Shown here one piece after another: positions 33,993 to 45,760 of a stretch of DNA of 64,000 nucleotides (positions within the stretch are counted from its first letter, which is position 1; the number at the start of each line of letters is the position of its first letter). The stretch lies in contig OX123183.2 of assembly GCA_944739405.2 (NCBI GenBank), positions 120,102,331-120,166,330 on the forward strand, in the 5' to 3' direction. Under the pieces are notes generated by a model. That model was not told the DNA's origin. It did no database searches and saw nothing but the letters and a program-made list of their open reading frames with translations. Source of the DNA: Euclidia mi. Its lineage: Eukaryota; Arthropoda; Insecta; Lepidoptera; Erebidae. The position numbers were made by a program, and so were the translations under genes.

Positions 33993-36224
33993 TTAAAAAA
34001 AAAAAAAATTTGGAGCCGTACTTTTTATAGTACAGCGGGCGCTTATGCATGATAATTAGAGAAACAGTCTTTATCTATGCACAAAGTTTTATTGCACTTA
34101 CTGCACTGCCATTTGATATGTGTATGGCACAAAACACATCTTCATTGTTTGGGCAGCTTTTTAGGGTTATGCCCGTTTGTATTTGGTCTGGGTCCTGCTA
34201 TTTCAGAATCGGCTGGACGGCTTGTGATATTGCTATTACTCCGTAAATAATGTCTTGCTATGTGTCGTCGAAAATCCAGCTGGTCAAAGCGTTCATCGCT
34301 GCTCATACTGTGCAGACGCCAAGCGTTAGATATACACATATCAAGCAAATAGGTGAAAATAACCCACCACCATTTTTTCCACGTATACCCACTCGATACA
34401 TTGAAATTGATGCGTCCATAACGTCGACGCCGCCCATGCACTTGTTATAATTTTGGAATAAATATGGAATATTTACATCGACCTTCTGTCTGCTTTGTGA
34501 ACACCACCGTTTAACTTTTCCAATGGGCTCAACTGTATCAAAATTCGTGCCAATAGAGCATACACTGTTGTCCTTCCACCTGACAAGCAAAACTTCGTTT
34601 TTAGTATCATACCGATAGTCAAACTGAGCTTTTTCACCTTTTTTCATGTCCTTCACGGAAATAAGGGGGCATTTTTTTGTTCGATTGTCTCTTATTGTTC
34701 CTGTTGCTCTAAACCCAGTATCTTTTAGTTTGGTAAACAAGTCACAACTAGAAAAAAAATTGTCAAAATATATTTCATGTTCAGAAGGTACTGCTGGCAT
34801 TTTTTCTAACAGTGATGTGACCACTCGAGGCCCGAGAGGTATTTTTCCGATATCATTAGATTTGCCACAGTATAAATCAAATACGTAACAGTAACCATCA
34901 GAACTGGCTGCCACCCAGTTTTTATAACCGAATCTAATCGGTTTGCCTCTGATAAATTGTTTTGATGGATGATGACCATAGTATTTTATCATTGATTCAT
35001 CTATCGATATATTTTTATGAACCACAAAATTTCTGATTTAGAGATTCCACCAAAGGCCTGACTTTGAACATCTTGTTAGTTGAATCTGACGCTAAACTGT
35101 TGTCTACCAAATGCAGATTTCTTTTTATGTCTAAAAATCGATATCGAGACATGGATCTTGCAACAAGAGGTACTCCAAGATCTTCATCATAACTCCAATA
35201 CTGACGCTCTCTCGGTAACCTATGATAACCTGATAAAATAAGAACACCCAAAAATCTGCGCAAATCTTCTCTAGTCAACACAAAGCCATGTCTATTATGT
35301 TGCCCTGCATACAGCAACGTATTACTCAGAATCAAATCATATATTTCACTATCAAATATTGTATCAAATACTTCTACCGGTGAAAGATGTTTTAGTTTGT
35401 CTATTACTTGAGTTCTCTGCGATGAACATGTAACTATTACTGTCAGGTGAGGAGAGAGAGGCAGGTTGAGAAAAACTGAGTAAGATGGTGCACATTTTCT
35501 CCATGTCGGTAATAAGTCATCTGGATCGCGACGAGTTCTTTTGTTCGACAAAAGTTCATCGTCACTGTCTTCAAATTCTGATGTTTCAGAAGAATGACGT
35601 CGTCGACGTGTTACCTCGATTGTTCCAGGGACATCTCTTGGTAGTTCTGATGTTTACGCGTCATCTTCATCTTCTTCTTCGTCTGTCAACACATCTGGTT
35701 CAGGCGGTAAAATAACGACGTCATATTCATTGTCACTTTCGTCTTCCGCAATGGCGTTCACAGCTTCCTCGAGACCGCGAAACTGATTTGCAGCACTGAA
35801 TCGAGAATTTTTTTCTGCAAACGAAATATACACACTAAAGCCCAATGTACTAAAAAGACGACATCAATATAAATCATGGTATAGCTCACAAGATATTGTA
35901 TAAACTTTAGATATTTGACTTACTTCAGTAACACAGTATCATAATCTAATAATATAATGTACAATTACACTGAAAAACATCTGAAATATAATTAAAAAGG
36001 ATAAATTTATTCACTTACCTGAGCAATCGAAAAATACATACATTTAAATGTCAAAAAATGGCGGTAAAACAACTAAAGTATACAATTTTTATATTTTTTT
36101 CGTATCACTAATACCCTCTTTTATCTATTTTAGGAACTAATTCGTCATGATGACAGATAGCCATTTTTTATTGACCATTTTAAATGGTATCGTACTAAAT
36201 GTACAGAGGGCGTTAATGGGTTAA
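33993..36224 (-). mobile_element. piggyBac-type transposon, decayed
   Basis: Contains a piggyBac transposase on the - strand. The right end is GGCGTTAATGGG followed by TTAA (36221-36224), a piggyBac target. A TTAA at 33993 in the A-rich LINE tail is the best left boundary. Subterminal GTAC...GTAC motifs near both ends resemble each other, but terminal symmetry is weak. Confidence 0.7.
34043..35845 (-). pseudogene. piggyBac transposase, near full length but broken
   Basis: The N-terminal acidic region includes TDEEEDEDDA. The dimerisation region has LTREDLRRFLGVLILSGYHR and YWSYDEDLG. The catalytic Asp triad is visible as ISIDESMIKYYG, IYFDNFFSSCDL and MGGVDVMD, followed by KKWWWVIFTYLLD. The C-terminal Cys-rich domain is CVLCHTHIKWQC then CSKCNKTLCIDKDC. 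Breaks: TAA near 35654, a one-base frameshift near 35030, another in the A-run near 34378, and TGA at 34142. All domains are present, so the decay looks recent. Confidence 0.85.
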
Positions 36225-36315
36225 ATTCGTTTAGACTAGTAAGCGGACCCCGGGTTGCAAGTGGGAAAACGTTAGGACGCGACGGTGATGAAGAAAGATA
36301 AACTCATTCTACGAT
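36221..36315 (+). repeat. 95-bp direct repeat of 26869-26963
   Basis: Identical except one base (CGG/CGT). It contains the end of a family-2 SINE (AGACTAGTAAGCGGACCCCG) plus extra sequence up to CATTCTACGAT. It flanks the LINE-piggyBac nest on the right. Confidence 0.9.
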
Positions 36316-36833
36316 CGTGCTACACACTGTGACTAAAGTCTTACTGGTACTGTAAAGCTTGATTTGTTGATGTGTGTACTACGGGCAGCGACCCCGGACC
36401 CAATCAATCACTGCACTGTCCTTACATCCACAAATGTAACTATTAATTACATACATTACATCACTACTGATATAACTAATAATTTTCGTGTTGTAACTAC
36501 GTACTATCTATTAGACATCTAGCTTGTTAATGGAATTACTGAGTTATCTTCCTAATTAATTGCGCTTAGCGCTTTAAATCGACCGCTAGACAGTTACATC
36601 GAATAATTCGTGATAGGTATATCAATTAGTGTTTAGTAGGGCACCTGCCTACTGCTGAGGAGTCCTCTTCTCCATGAGAAGACCCGGCGCACATAATATA
36701 GCGCAGCAGAGCCTGTACGCGCGCACTCGCGAAGTCGCTTATGTCGAAGTCGAGTATTCGCTTCTTACTTCACTGATCTGAGATTCGCTTACATCCGCTC
36801 ACGAATTTTCTTGTGTTAATTGATTATTGATAA
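36316..36833. other. Spacer, nothing recognised
   Basis: No open frame of note and no repeat family recognised. Confidence 0.4.
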
Positions 36834-37021
36834 CTAGACGTCGCCAGCGGCTTTGCCCGCGTCAATTATACATAATTATAAACTTACTTGCCTCTTGCAT
36901 CATTATATCTATTAAAAAAACGTATTAAAATCCCTTGCGTAGATTTTAAGATTTAAGCATACATAGGGACAGACAAACAGAAGACAGACTCTGTTTTATA
37001 CTACATATGTAGTGAAGAAGA
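36834..37021 (-). mobile_element. Helitron-like element, reversed
   Basis: On the - strand it starts TCTTCTTCACTACATATG after A. It ends with a GC hairpin (CGCGGGCAAAGCCGC) and then GACGTCTAG before T. Confidence 0.55.
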
Positions 37022-37034
37022 TGAATTTGAAAAA

Positions 37035-38905
37035 ATTGGGCAAGTGCGAGTCGGACTCGCGCACGAAGGGTTCCGTACCATCATCTATAAAAGAAAATCC
37101 TAAGACTACAGAACAAAAGGCAGACAGAGCGCGCGGAACACTTGCGTGAGGCCACTAAAGCAAATACAAAATTGAAAAGCGAATACAAACTCGGCTCAGT
37201 GCGCTGCGAAGCATCGCACAGTTCACACGCCACGATCAATCAAGCTTTTAAATTCATAAAATGCCGTCTTGCGTTTTTAAACATTGTAAAAGTTGTTTCC
37301 AAAAGCAAAAACGGGAAGATGGTAATATATTTTTACAGATAACTATGGATTATTTGACTGTTTTATAATATTATTTCGATAAAATTCGTATTTCTGCAGA
37401 AAATATGTAAGTGTTGCCAGTTTACGTCGACGCCGTTCTCCCTGAATTAGGGAAAATGCACTTGTCTATTGATTATGTAATAATGATGGTCATGTTAATG
37501 AAAAATACATTAACGTAATGTAAAATTATATTGTAGATTATCTTTCTTCTTATAAAATATAGTAATAGAATTTCCATTAGTATATACTTACATTGTTTTG
37601 AGTTCGATCCCCAAACGATCCAAATATTCGTGTACACATGGCTCCTCGTCAAGCTTTATACACTTTGACCTTTGTATCGTTCTTATGGCGTAGGGAATAA
37701 GTATCAAAATCGTACTGCAACTGTTTAGCTTGACTTGGCGCCGTGTGTACATTAAGTACAGAAACAGAAATCATTGATTGCAGCCATTATTAATTTTTAA
37801 TTGCAATGTTTTTTTGTTTTGATTTATGAATCATAATATTCATAATTTATTGTGTGCATGACAAAATGTTTATAGCTAATTAATATTTAGGACGCAAGCC
37901 TATTGCAATTAACCAAACATTTCCAGATACTATACTGAGAATATATATATCTAAACAAAAAATAAACAACATATTCGCCGATCTAAGATCTGAACCCCAT
38001 GATTGGTATTCGTAAATAATTATATGTAGTTGGTATTATATAAGTATTTATTCTGGATCGAGGGTATTAATCACAAAACATAATCTATTTATTTCTCAAT
38101 TTTCGAATAAAATTAGTTAAAACTTTACTCAGTACCTACATTTAAGAAATGTATTTATAAAAGCATACATTAATGGTTTCTTTTATTTGAATCATTTTCA
38201 TAACAGCATTACATATTAAAAGCATTAATTAAATCCATGGTAAATTCTTCAAAACCGCAAACGAATATAAAATATGTAATATTTTTATATCCGTTTGCAA
38301 AAACTATATACAAGGTAGTGGGAGATTATTCATAATCTGGCAACTTTACACACACATAGGCGCGCGTGTCCGTACAGTGCCAGTCGCCAAATGTCACGCA
38401 CACATAGCCGTCAACGTGCCTCACTTAGTCGGACGTATACGCTCCATCTGGTCTTAAATCTGTGAGAAAATCACGTTCGTTGTATCATGTATGTATACTT
38501 AAATACTTTTTGAGTTTCTACCTGTTTATTAAGATCGAGTAACAAATTGCTTAAAAATTACGTTTGTTGTATGGGAGCCCCCCTTTATTATTTACTGTTT
38601 TTTTATATAACTATTTATTTTGAAAGGTAATATACAACTACATATTCTGTGAAAATTTAAAGCGCCTACCTTTTACAGTTAGTACGTGTTTTGTATGGGA
38701 CCCCCCCTTAATATTTTTATTTTTTTTATTTTTAGTATTTATTGTTATAGCGGCAACCGAAATACTTAATTTGTGAAAATTTCAGCTTTCTAGCTATCAC
38801 GGTTTATGAGATTCAGCCTGGTGACAGACAGACAGACGGACAGACAGCGGAGGCTTAGTAATATGGTACCGTTTTTTACCTTTTAGGTACGGAACCCTAA
38901 AAACT
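37035..38905 (+). repeat. 'GGCAAGTGCGAG' element split by a THAP-exon element
   Basis: Left part 37035-37099 (GGGCAAGTGCGAGTCGGACT) and right part 38465-38905 (to GGTACGGAACCCTAAAA). The gap is filled by the P-like element 37100-38464. Confidence 0.8.
37100..38464 (+). mobile_element. Non-autonomous P-like element with a THAP first exon
   Basis: 1365 bp between perfect 8-bp TSDs AGAAAATC (37092-37099 and 38465-38472). At 37261 it encodes MPSCVFKHCKSCFQKQKRED, with a C-x4-C pair like the start of a THAP finger. A GTAATAT follows and could be a splice donor. The C-x2-H half and transposase body are missing. It is closely similar to the uninterrupted parts of 10138-12342. Confidence 0.75.
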
Positions 38906-39785
38906 AAAGTGAAATATAAATAAACTAATTCCATTTTTGGATTCTATGATCAAATACAACTAAAAATATTTATATTTTTGTTTTGTTTAAACGAGTGTTT
39001 TTTGAGTTATTTAATTTTAAAGATTTTTTGTATGGAAGAAAACAATAAAATGAGAAATGTTCGTAATTCTCAAACTATCTCAAGAAAACAATGAAAGTTT
39101 ATGATAGAAGATATTTTTTGGCTATTTATGCACTATATCGCGAACTGCGTTTTTTTGCGTTTTGGCGGAAATATTTTTTAAAGATAAGGCGCGGTTTTTT
39201 TATGTGGTATCCCCAGTAGGTCTAATCCACTTGCCACACTTGAAAAAAGTCATCATTAGTCATATATCTTAAACTTTAAAAATTAATGGGTTTACTTGAT
39301 TTTGTCAAAATGCCGAGAAAGCATAATATGTCGTGACCTGTAATGGGTGGTGTGGATATTTTATTGTTTCATTTTTGTTGTATTGACTTTTTAACAGTAG
39401 TATTTTAAAAAATCGATTTAGTTTTTTTATTATTTTCATCTTGTTTCATACAAACTTCAAACAATTTTATCTCGGTAAGTATGAACTTTATCAAAAAAAG
39501 TCAACGAATAAAAAAATATTGTTTTTATTAGTAGAATCTAAAAACAAGTCTCTTAGACTCTAAGTCCACATTTTGATTTTTCAGCCCACCGTGCGGCGGC
39601 TTGTTTTTATATGAGACTTGCCAACTGCGCGGGACATAATATGTATGGTGCACAAGTGTGTGCGCAAGCACAAGTGCACTTTCTATTTCCTCACTCTAAT
39701 TGTCCGATGGACGCTACAAGCGACACGCCCGGGAGAGATTGGGCGCAGGACCAATGGCTTACGTGCTTGCCGAGGCACGGGGAAC
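38906..39785. other. Spacer with low-complexity and common repeat fragments
   Basis: T-rich until about 39540. Then comes TTCAGCCCACCGTGCGGCGG and a GC-richer part (39600-39780) with GAGAGATTGGGCGCAGGACC that looks like an old SINE/LINE fragment. Confidence 0.4.
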
Positions 39786-39914
39786 ATTAAGCATGTATGT
39801 TACTTGGGGACGGTAGGGGTGCACTAAGAAGGAATTTCATGAAATTCCCACGTGAGTGCGAAGAAACAGTTACCTAAATTATAATGTGCGTACATAGCTG
39901 CCGGCATCCTCTAG
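39786..39914 (+). mobile_element. Helitron-like 3' fragment
   Basis: GGGGACGGTAGGGGTGCACT ... GCCGGCATCCTCTAG then T resembles the 3' part of the elements at 13781 and 60078. The 5' part is missing. Confidence 0.5.
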
Positions 39915-40254
39915 TAGTGAAATAAATTTAAAGTAACATAATAATGTATGATAAACATAGATCTGAGTTTGGTTAATTTTTGTATTTAAATTCTATGCAC
40001 ATAACGTAAAAAATTACAAATGCGGTTTGAATGCTAAATATATTTTACGAGTCAACCTTCAGGTAGTGCAGAGACAAATATAATTTAAAGGTTTTATAAG
40101 TGGTTTTAAAGGATTATAACTAGTTACATGATTCAAGTATCAGTCGACGATAAAAAAAATCTTAATAAAATTAACATATCTCCGAGTGGTTATAGGTACA
40201 CGTAACTATAATGTATCGATACTAGTGGTTGAAAATAGTTTAATTATATTTTTT

Positions 40255-40503
40255 TTTATAAATTCACGCCCCGAAGGGGTAGGCAGAGGTGTAATGTTAC
40301 ACCCACATTTCGCCATGAATTTTTAGGTCCCACGTAATAGGGGGCGAGCCTATTGCCGTACCGGGCACATTACCAGACTCTGTGCTGCTACTGAGAATTT
40401 CCTAACGGAAAAACCCAATAACACTTAGCCCGACCTGGGAATCGAACTCGAGACCTCCCAATCCCACGCGCACATTTATGCCGCGAGACTATCGAGGCAG
40501 TCT
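40255..40503 (-). repeat. tRNA-derived SINE (family 1)
   Basis: Full reverse copy: the tail module CCGAAGGGGTAGGCAGAGG on + at the left, and the tRNA-like head with GGGAATCGAACTCGAGAC and GCCGCGAGACTATCGAGGC at the right. Confidence 0.8.
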
Positions 40504-40756
40504 CAGTGAATTTTAATTATACTGGTTCTATTTTTGTCCGTACCGGTTATTGCTATACCTACTGGTCAAAAATAATTATCATCTAATTTCCTTGACAGGC
40601 TGTCGACCATATTGATAATTTGTCCGGATGGAGATACAACACGCATACTTTATAATCATCATCAAAAAATTAAATGAAAAAAAAAGAAGAGGAGGATTTC
40701 CCGAGGAGAAATTTGAAAAATCCCATCTTTATAGATGTTTACGTTCGTAGATACAA

Positions 40757-41125
40757 TGGCGATAGCCGAGTGGATATACCAACAGACTGCCATGCAGAGG
40801 GTATCGGGTTCGAATCCACGGCGCGCACCTATGACTTTTCGGAGTTATGTGCGTATTGAATGGTTAATTATCGCTTGTCCCGTGCCTCGGAGAGCACGTT
40901 AAGCCGTCGGTCCCAGTTGTCATGAAGATCTTTGACAGTCGTTACAGGGCGTCAGTACCTTCTAAACAAACTGACACTAGTCTAAACCATGGAATATCGC
41001 TATCCCTTCGTGTTGCGGAGGTCACACAGGCAGTCGCTCTGTGGAAAAGCTAATATTCAGCCAAATCCGGTTAGACTAGAAAGCGGACCCCAGATTGAAA
41101 CTGGGATAACGCTAAGAGGATGATG
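40757..41125 (+). repeat. tRNA-derived SINE (family 2), full copy
   Basis: Flanked by the perfect 16-bp TSD ACGTTCGTAGATACAA (40741-40756 and 41126-41141). A box TAGCCGAGTGG, B box GGTTCGAATCC, end CTAAGAGGATGATG. This is the best-defined copy in the window. Confidence 0.95.
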
Positions 41126-41141
41126 ACGTTCGTAGATACAA

Positions 41142-41645
41142 CTTGTGAGCAAAATTTAATGGTTCAAAGTAAAAATGGAAAAGTTACATAAGGAGCATAA
41201 AGTATCTTTAAGTCCATGAACGTATTGCAGTTGTATCAGTCTAGAAACTCTAGAATGTATGTACGCGCCGGCTTAGCGTCCGCAATCTGGTTTAAAGGTG
41301 ACTTGCAATATCCAATACTTAGAAGTAAGTATACAAGGTGTTTTTCGAAACTAATCGGAATTAAAGAATATTTATTTTCAGCATATTAAAGCCTTATTTC
41401 GCCAGATACCGACTGGCACCAGTATACAGTATACTTAGGAGCCGTCGATAGTACAAATAATTATGGTTAGAATTTAACTAATTTAAAATAGAAGGCATTT
41501 GAGTCAGTTTACCAAATGATTACGAGATTCAGATCCGTTACATGAATATTAGTAAAGGGTAGACCGAGACAAATCGGATCACTTTTTGTTAGAATACATA
41601 AAAATCATACAATACAAATAAATTCTACTACTATTAATACAAAAT
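41142..41645. other. Spacer, nothing recognised
   Basis: Short AT-rich sequence without coding or repeat signature. Confidence 0.35.
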
Positions 41646-41717
41646 TCATGGCGAAATGTGGGTGTAATATTACACCACTGCCTACCCCTTCGGGGAAACA
41701 GGCGTGAGTCTATAAAT
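41646..41717 (+). repeat. Isolated SINE/LINE tail
   Basis: TTCATGGCGAAATGTGGGTG ... CTGCCTACCCCTTCGGGG ... CAGGCGTGAGTCTATAAAT without a tRNA head; a 5'-truncated insertion. Confidence 0.75.
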
Positions 41718-41737
41718 AAAACAAAAATCATACTACT

Positions 41738-41992
41738 GACTGCCTCGTTGGTCTCGCGGCATAAATGTTCGCGTGGGATTGGGAGGTCACGGGTTCGATT
41801 CCCGGGTCGGGCAAAATACTATTGGGTTCTTCCGTTAGGAAATTCTCAGTAACAGCACGGAGTCTGGTAATGTGCCCGGTTCGGCAATAGGCTCGCCCCC
41901 TATTACGTGGGACATAAATATTCATGGCGAAATGTGGGTGTAATATTATACCTCTGCCTACCCCTTCGGGGATACAGGCGTGAGTCTATAAA
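41738..41992 (+). repeat. tRNA-derived SINE (family 1), full copy
   Basis: Head TGCCTCGTTGGTCTCGCGGC, B box GGTTCGATTCC followed by CGGGTCGGGC. The body and 3' tail end at GTGAGTCTATAAATAAAAAA. Confidence 0.85.
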
Positions 41993-42879
41993 TAAAAAAA
42001 TAAAAAAAATCATACCAAAGAGTAATATATGTAACTTTAATTGCCAAAACGGTAATAAGTAATTATTTGGCAACGCATTGAACATTTCGAAACACAAATT
42101 ACTCATAAATTGTGCAAAATGTTAATCAAAAGGTTAAAAAAGAGAAATAGGCGAATCGCCCCATTTATCGCGGCGAATAGATAGAATACATGAAATTAAG
42201 GTTTTCTCAAAATTATAGGCTTTTGTATCAAAAGCAATGTGAAAATAATTAATAATCAGAATAACATTAATTACTAAAACATATTAAATCACATCGATAC
42301 CGGCATTCTTTCCCACCCAGATCAGCACATTTTCATGAAATCAGAAATTAGATTTTTATTTGTAAAAATACATATGGTCTTGATGATAGATGATGGTCAT
42401 CAGAACATACAAAATGGTTCAAAAATTACAATAAATTATTAATGTCCGCTTAAAAATATAAATAATTATCTGTTTATTTATCATTTGTCACAATAATATA
42501 ATATGATTAAGAAACAAAGAAAATTATACATCCATTACAATACAATACAATACATTTAAAATTTAAATTTGTTCATCGTTAAGAAGCTCGTCAATTGTAT
42601 GGTAGCACTTGTCTATTAGGAGCTTATTTAAATGGCTTTTAAATTGTAATACAGACAGACTTTTTAAGGAGTCGGGTATTTTATTAAATATTTTGGGTGC
42701 CATACCAAAGAAGCTTTTCTGCATCAAAGCGGTTTTACACTTTGTTTGGCATAGTTTATTTTCATATTTAGCTCGCATTGGGGCTTTTCGTACTTCAGAT
42801 ATCTTTGTAAATATATGTTTATTGCTTTTTACGAAAACCGCTGTCTCAAGTAAGGCTTTCAATCTCGATAAATTTTTGG

Positions 42880-44215
42880 GTCCCGGGAAAGAAATTCGAG
42901 TCTCAGCCCGGTCTCGAAATTCCCGGGACAAAATGAGACTTTCGAGACTCTTTATAAAAAAGGTTTATACTCAAAGGTTAGGCACTTTGGTAGTGAATAC
43001 AAATGAGTTTAAATAATGTACTTTATTTATCAAGATACTGTAACATAATCAAATACATACAAGTATTTTTTTTTTGTAATAGGCACAGATGAAGCAAATT
43101 ACATCCAATGTATTTTCAGATAAAGGATCTGATGATAGCCTAAGATCCGTAAAAGAGCGACTTTCACCGATCTGGTTAATAGATGAAAAGTATTTTATAT
43201 CAAATTTGGCATGTAAAAAAATATATCGCGAATGAGTTGGCAAAAAAAATCTTGCCCAGACTAGGAAAAGTTGAAAATTTTCATTTAACATACGAGTTTA
43301 ATGAATAAAACATTATACGCAACGGCAGTCCCTACAAGAATGGACATTTTCCTTTAGTACTAACCAAATGTATGAACCCTAAAGTACTTGTAGGGTTGGC
43401 AGGTATAAACACTTCGACAGTTAAGTTTATACTAGTTCAACATATCAGACGAAAGACGTCCACTGTTGGATATAGGACGCCAAGGCTCTCCACATGTACC
43501 GATCCTGAGCCACCCGCATCTGCTGCCCGCGATATCAACAAGATCGTCAGTCCACCTTGCGGGAGCTCTACCTCTGCTACGACGTGCGGTGCGTGGCCGC
43601 CACTCCAGAACCTGCTTGATTCACCTGCAGATCTCCTCATTTCTGATTCGATCTCGCAGGGAAACTCCGAGCATAGCTTTCTCCATCGCCCTCTGCATGA
43701 CCCTGAGCTTCCGGATAAGACCCATAGTCAGTGACCACGTCTCGTGGTATATTTATCAATTTGTTTAATAGGCAAATCTTATATACAAAGATGTAACACT
43801 AAATGCACAATTGCACAACCATTAATATTACATTGTTTGTACGTTGTAATTTGTACAATACGACAGTAAATTATACTAATTACATTGATCAATTTGTTTC
43901 ATAGACAAATCTTAGGTATATACAAATGAGTGCTACTTCACTGCGAACACGATGATATAGGGTTGTCTGCGAAAATCCTGTCAGGAAAAGCTGTTGGCAA
44001 GTTCTTTTTAAGGCTGGACCGGTTTTATTTTGCCAACCACGGCAATTCACGAGATTTTTTAGTAATGGTTATTATTTGACTAAAATCTCAAAAGTCTCGA
44101 TAGTCTCGAAAACTAGAGGTAGCAGTCTCGAGTCTCGAAAACACAACAAAATGGTCGAGACTCTCGAAATTTTCGAGACCGAGACTCCCGCGATGAAATC
44201 CTTAGTCTCAAGTAC
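42880..44215. mobile_element. Insertion with TCTCGA-rich ends in the LINE
   Basis: The left end (42884-42960) has the inverted pair TCCCGGGAA / TTCCCGGGA around GTCTCAGCCCGGTCTCG. The right end (44085-44215) has repeated GTCTCGA/TCTCGAG units. The two ends bracket unrelated sequence, including an RTE-like LINE fragment. Class unknown. Confidence 0.4.
43444..43765 (-). pseudogene. RTE-like LINE ORF C-terminal fragment
   Basis: The - strand ends ALASYIQQWTSFV and stop, with a DLVDIAGSRC-type stretch before it in another frame. This is the usual terminus of a widespread endonuclease-RT LINE in moths. Frame is broken. Confidence 0.55.
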
Positions 44216-44309
44216 ATATAGCGAAGATAATGTTAGTACTTCAGAGATTTAAAATACGTTGCACAACTATCTGTTGGTTTTAGTCCACACATAGGCTTAT
44301 ACATCTCTT

Positions 44310-44625
44310 TTGCATCTTAAATACAATATCACGATCCGTCGAGTGATCCCAGAAAATAACGGCCTCACCGCGACGCAACAATGGTGCGCCCCCATTTGGT
44401 CGCGGGAGATAGGGCGCGCGGCAACGCGACACCGACACGCCTCTCCTCCCGCGACCGCACCCGATTGCGAGGGAAAGACAGAACTGTTCCCCGCACCCGC
44501 ACTTTGGACGCATCCTACGCAGGCCTCACCCAAGCCCACGTGGAGCGTCCCCTCCCGGGATCCCGCTTAGCTTGACCGTGGGTGTACCTGAAACCCACGG
44601 TTACTGAGCCCCCCCACCACGACAA
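44310..44625. other. GC-rich segment of unknown origin
   Basis: Strikingly GC-rich against AT-rich flanks (GGCGCGCGGCAACGCG; CGTCCCCTCCCGGGATCC). Several frames are open on both strands, as expected of GC-rich sequence, and none shows a family. It sits where LINE coding breaks off at about 44620, so it is probably part of another element. Confidence 0.4.
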
Positions 44626-44874
44626 GGTGGAGATCCCACTTTTGAAGCAGCGCACCTAATCGTTTGCACAGTTCCTGAATATGGGGATTCCACGTAAGCC
44701 TATCATCAATAATGATACCCAAAAACTTTGCTTCATTTATTTGTTCTATTTCGTGGTTATTATAAGAAATAGTTATGTTAGGTACTTCACATTTTTGGTG
44801 GAATTGCATTCCTTTAGTTTTGGTTAAGTTAATTGTTAAATTATTTCTGTCAAGCCAATCTTATTATACTGATA

Positions 44875-45080
44875 TCTATATAAAGCTGAAGAGTTTCTTT
44901 GTTTGTTTGGTTGAACGCGCTATTCTCAGGAACTACTGGTCCGATTTGAAAAATTATTTGTGTTAGATAGCCTATTTATCGAGGAAGGTTATAAGCTATA
45001 AAACATAACATCACGCTATGAGCGACGGGAGCAGAGCAGTAGCCTTAAATAACGCGGGTGTAACCGCGGACATCGTCTAG
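44875..45080 (+). mobile_element. Helitron-like element inside the LINE
   Basis: Begins TCTATATAAAGCTGAAG after A. Ends with the hairpin CGCGGGTGTAACCGCGG and then ACATCGTCTAG before T. 206 bp. It separates two consecutive RT segments of the - strand LINE. Confidence 0.7.
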
Positions 45081-45760
45081 TCTACTATATTAGTCAAATA
45101 ATTGTTAATGTAATATTGATATTCGTCCAACCGAGAACATTTTACCACGGTTGTACTGTCATCCGCAAAGATAACCATATCTTGTTTCGTACACTTGGGA
45201 AGATCATTAATACAAATCAAGAACAGTATGGGGCCTAGCACACTACCTTGTGGCACACCAAATTGAATATAACGAGGTCCTGATATGTACTTTTATTCCA
45301 ATTTACTTGTTGTACAAACCCTAGATATCTCTGTATACTGGATAAGATTACTTAGATATGATTCAAGAAGCTTTTCGGCATTTCCACTTATATCTTATCC
45401 ACGTAATTTCTTAAGCAACGTTTTGTGATTTACAAAATCAAATGCTTTCGACATGTCAGCGTATATAGCACAAACAGGAGTCTTCTTACCAACGGCATTC
45501 ATGACATTCAATATAAGATCGAAGATAGCCATGTCTAATGTAGTGTTTTTAAGAAACCCTTTTTGTTCTTTACAGAACATTTCATGTTTCTTAAAAAATC
45601 CATGTCAAGAATTATAAACAATTTTCTCAAGAACTTTAGAGAATATTGGTATTTAGCAATGGGCCTATAGCTTTTTTATATCTGTTTTGTCATTTGCACC
45701 ATTCTTCACATGATGGTGGATGAATGATTTTTTTTATCAGGTACCAAGGCAATATTTTTT

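Larger units (their letters stand above)
42544..45760 (-). pseudogene. Decayed Jockey/CR1-type LINE (- strand), interrupted
   Basis: RT pieces on the - strand: VCAIYADMSKAFDFVNH (45395-45500), FGVPQGSVLGPILFLICIND (about 45250), catalytic-site variant VIFADDSTTV (about 45165), AKFLGIIIDDRLTWNPHI (44690-44740). The C-terminal end is FNKIPDSLKSLSVLQFKSHL (about 42630) with a stop near 42563. Interrupted by a Helitron (44875-45080) and by other sequence between about 42880 and 44600. Many stops and frameshifts. Confidence 0.75.

Noticed and set aside
44310..44575. Overlapping frames on both strands, up to 86 codons
   Set aside because: The segment is very GC-rich, so stops are rare in all frames; no motif supports coding.
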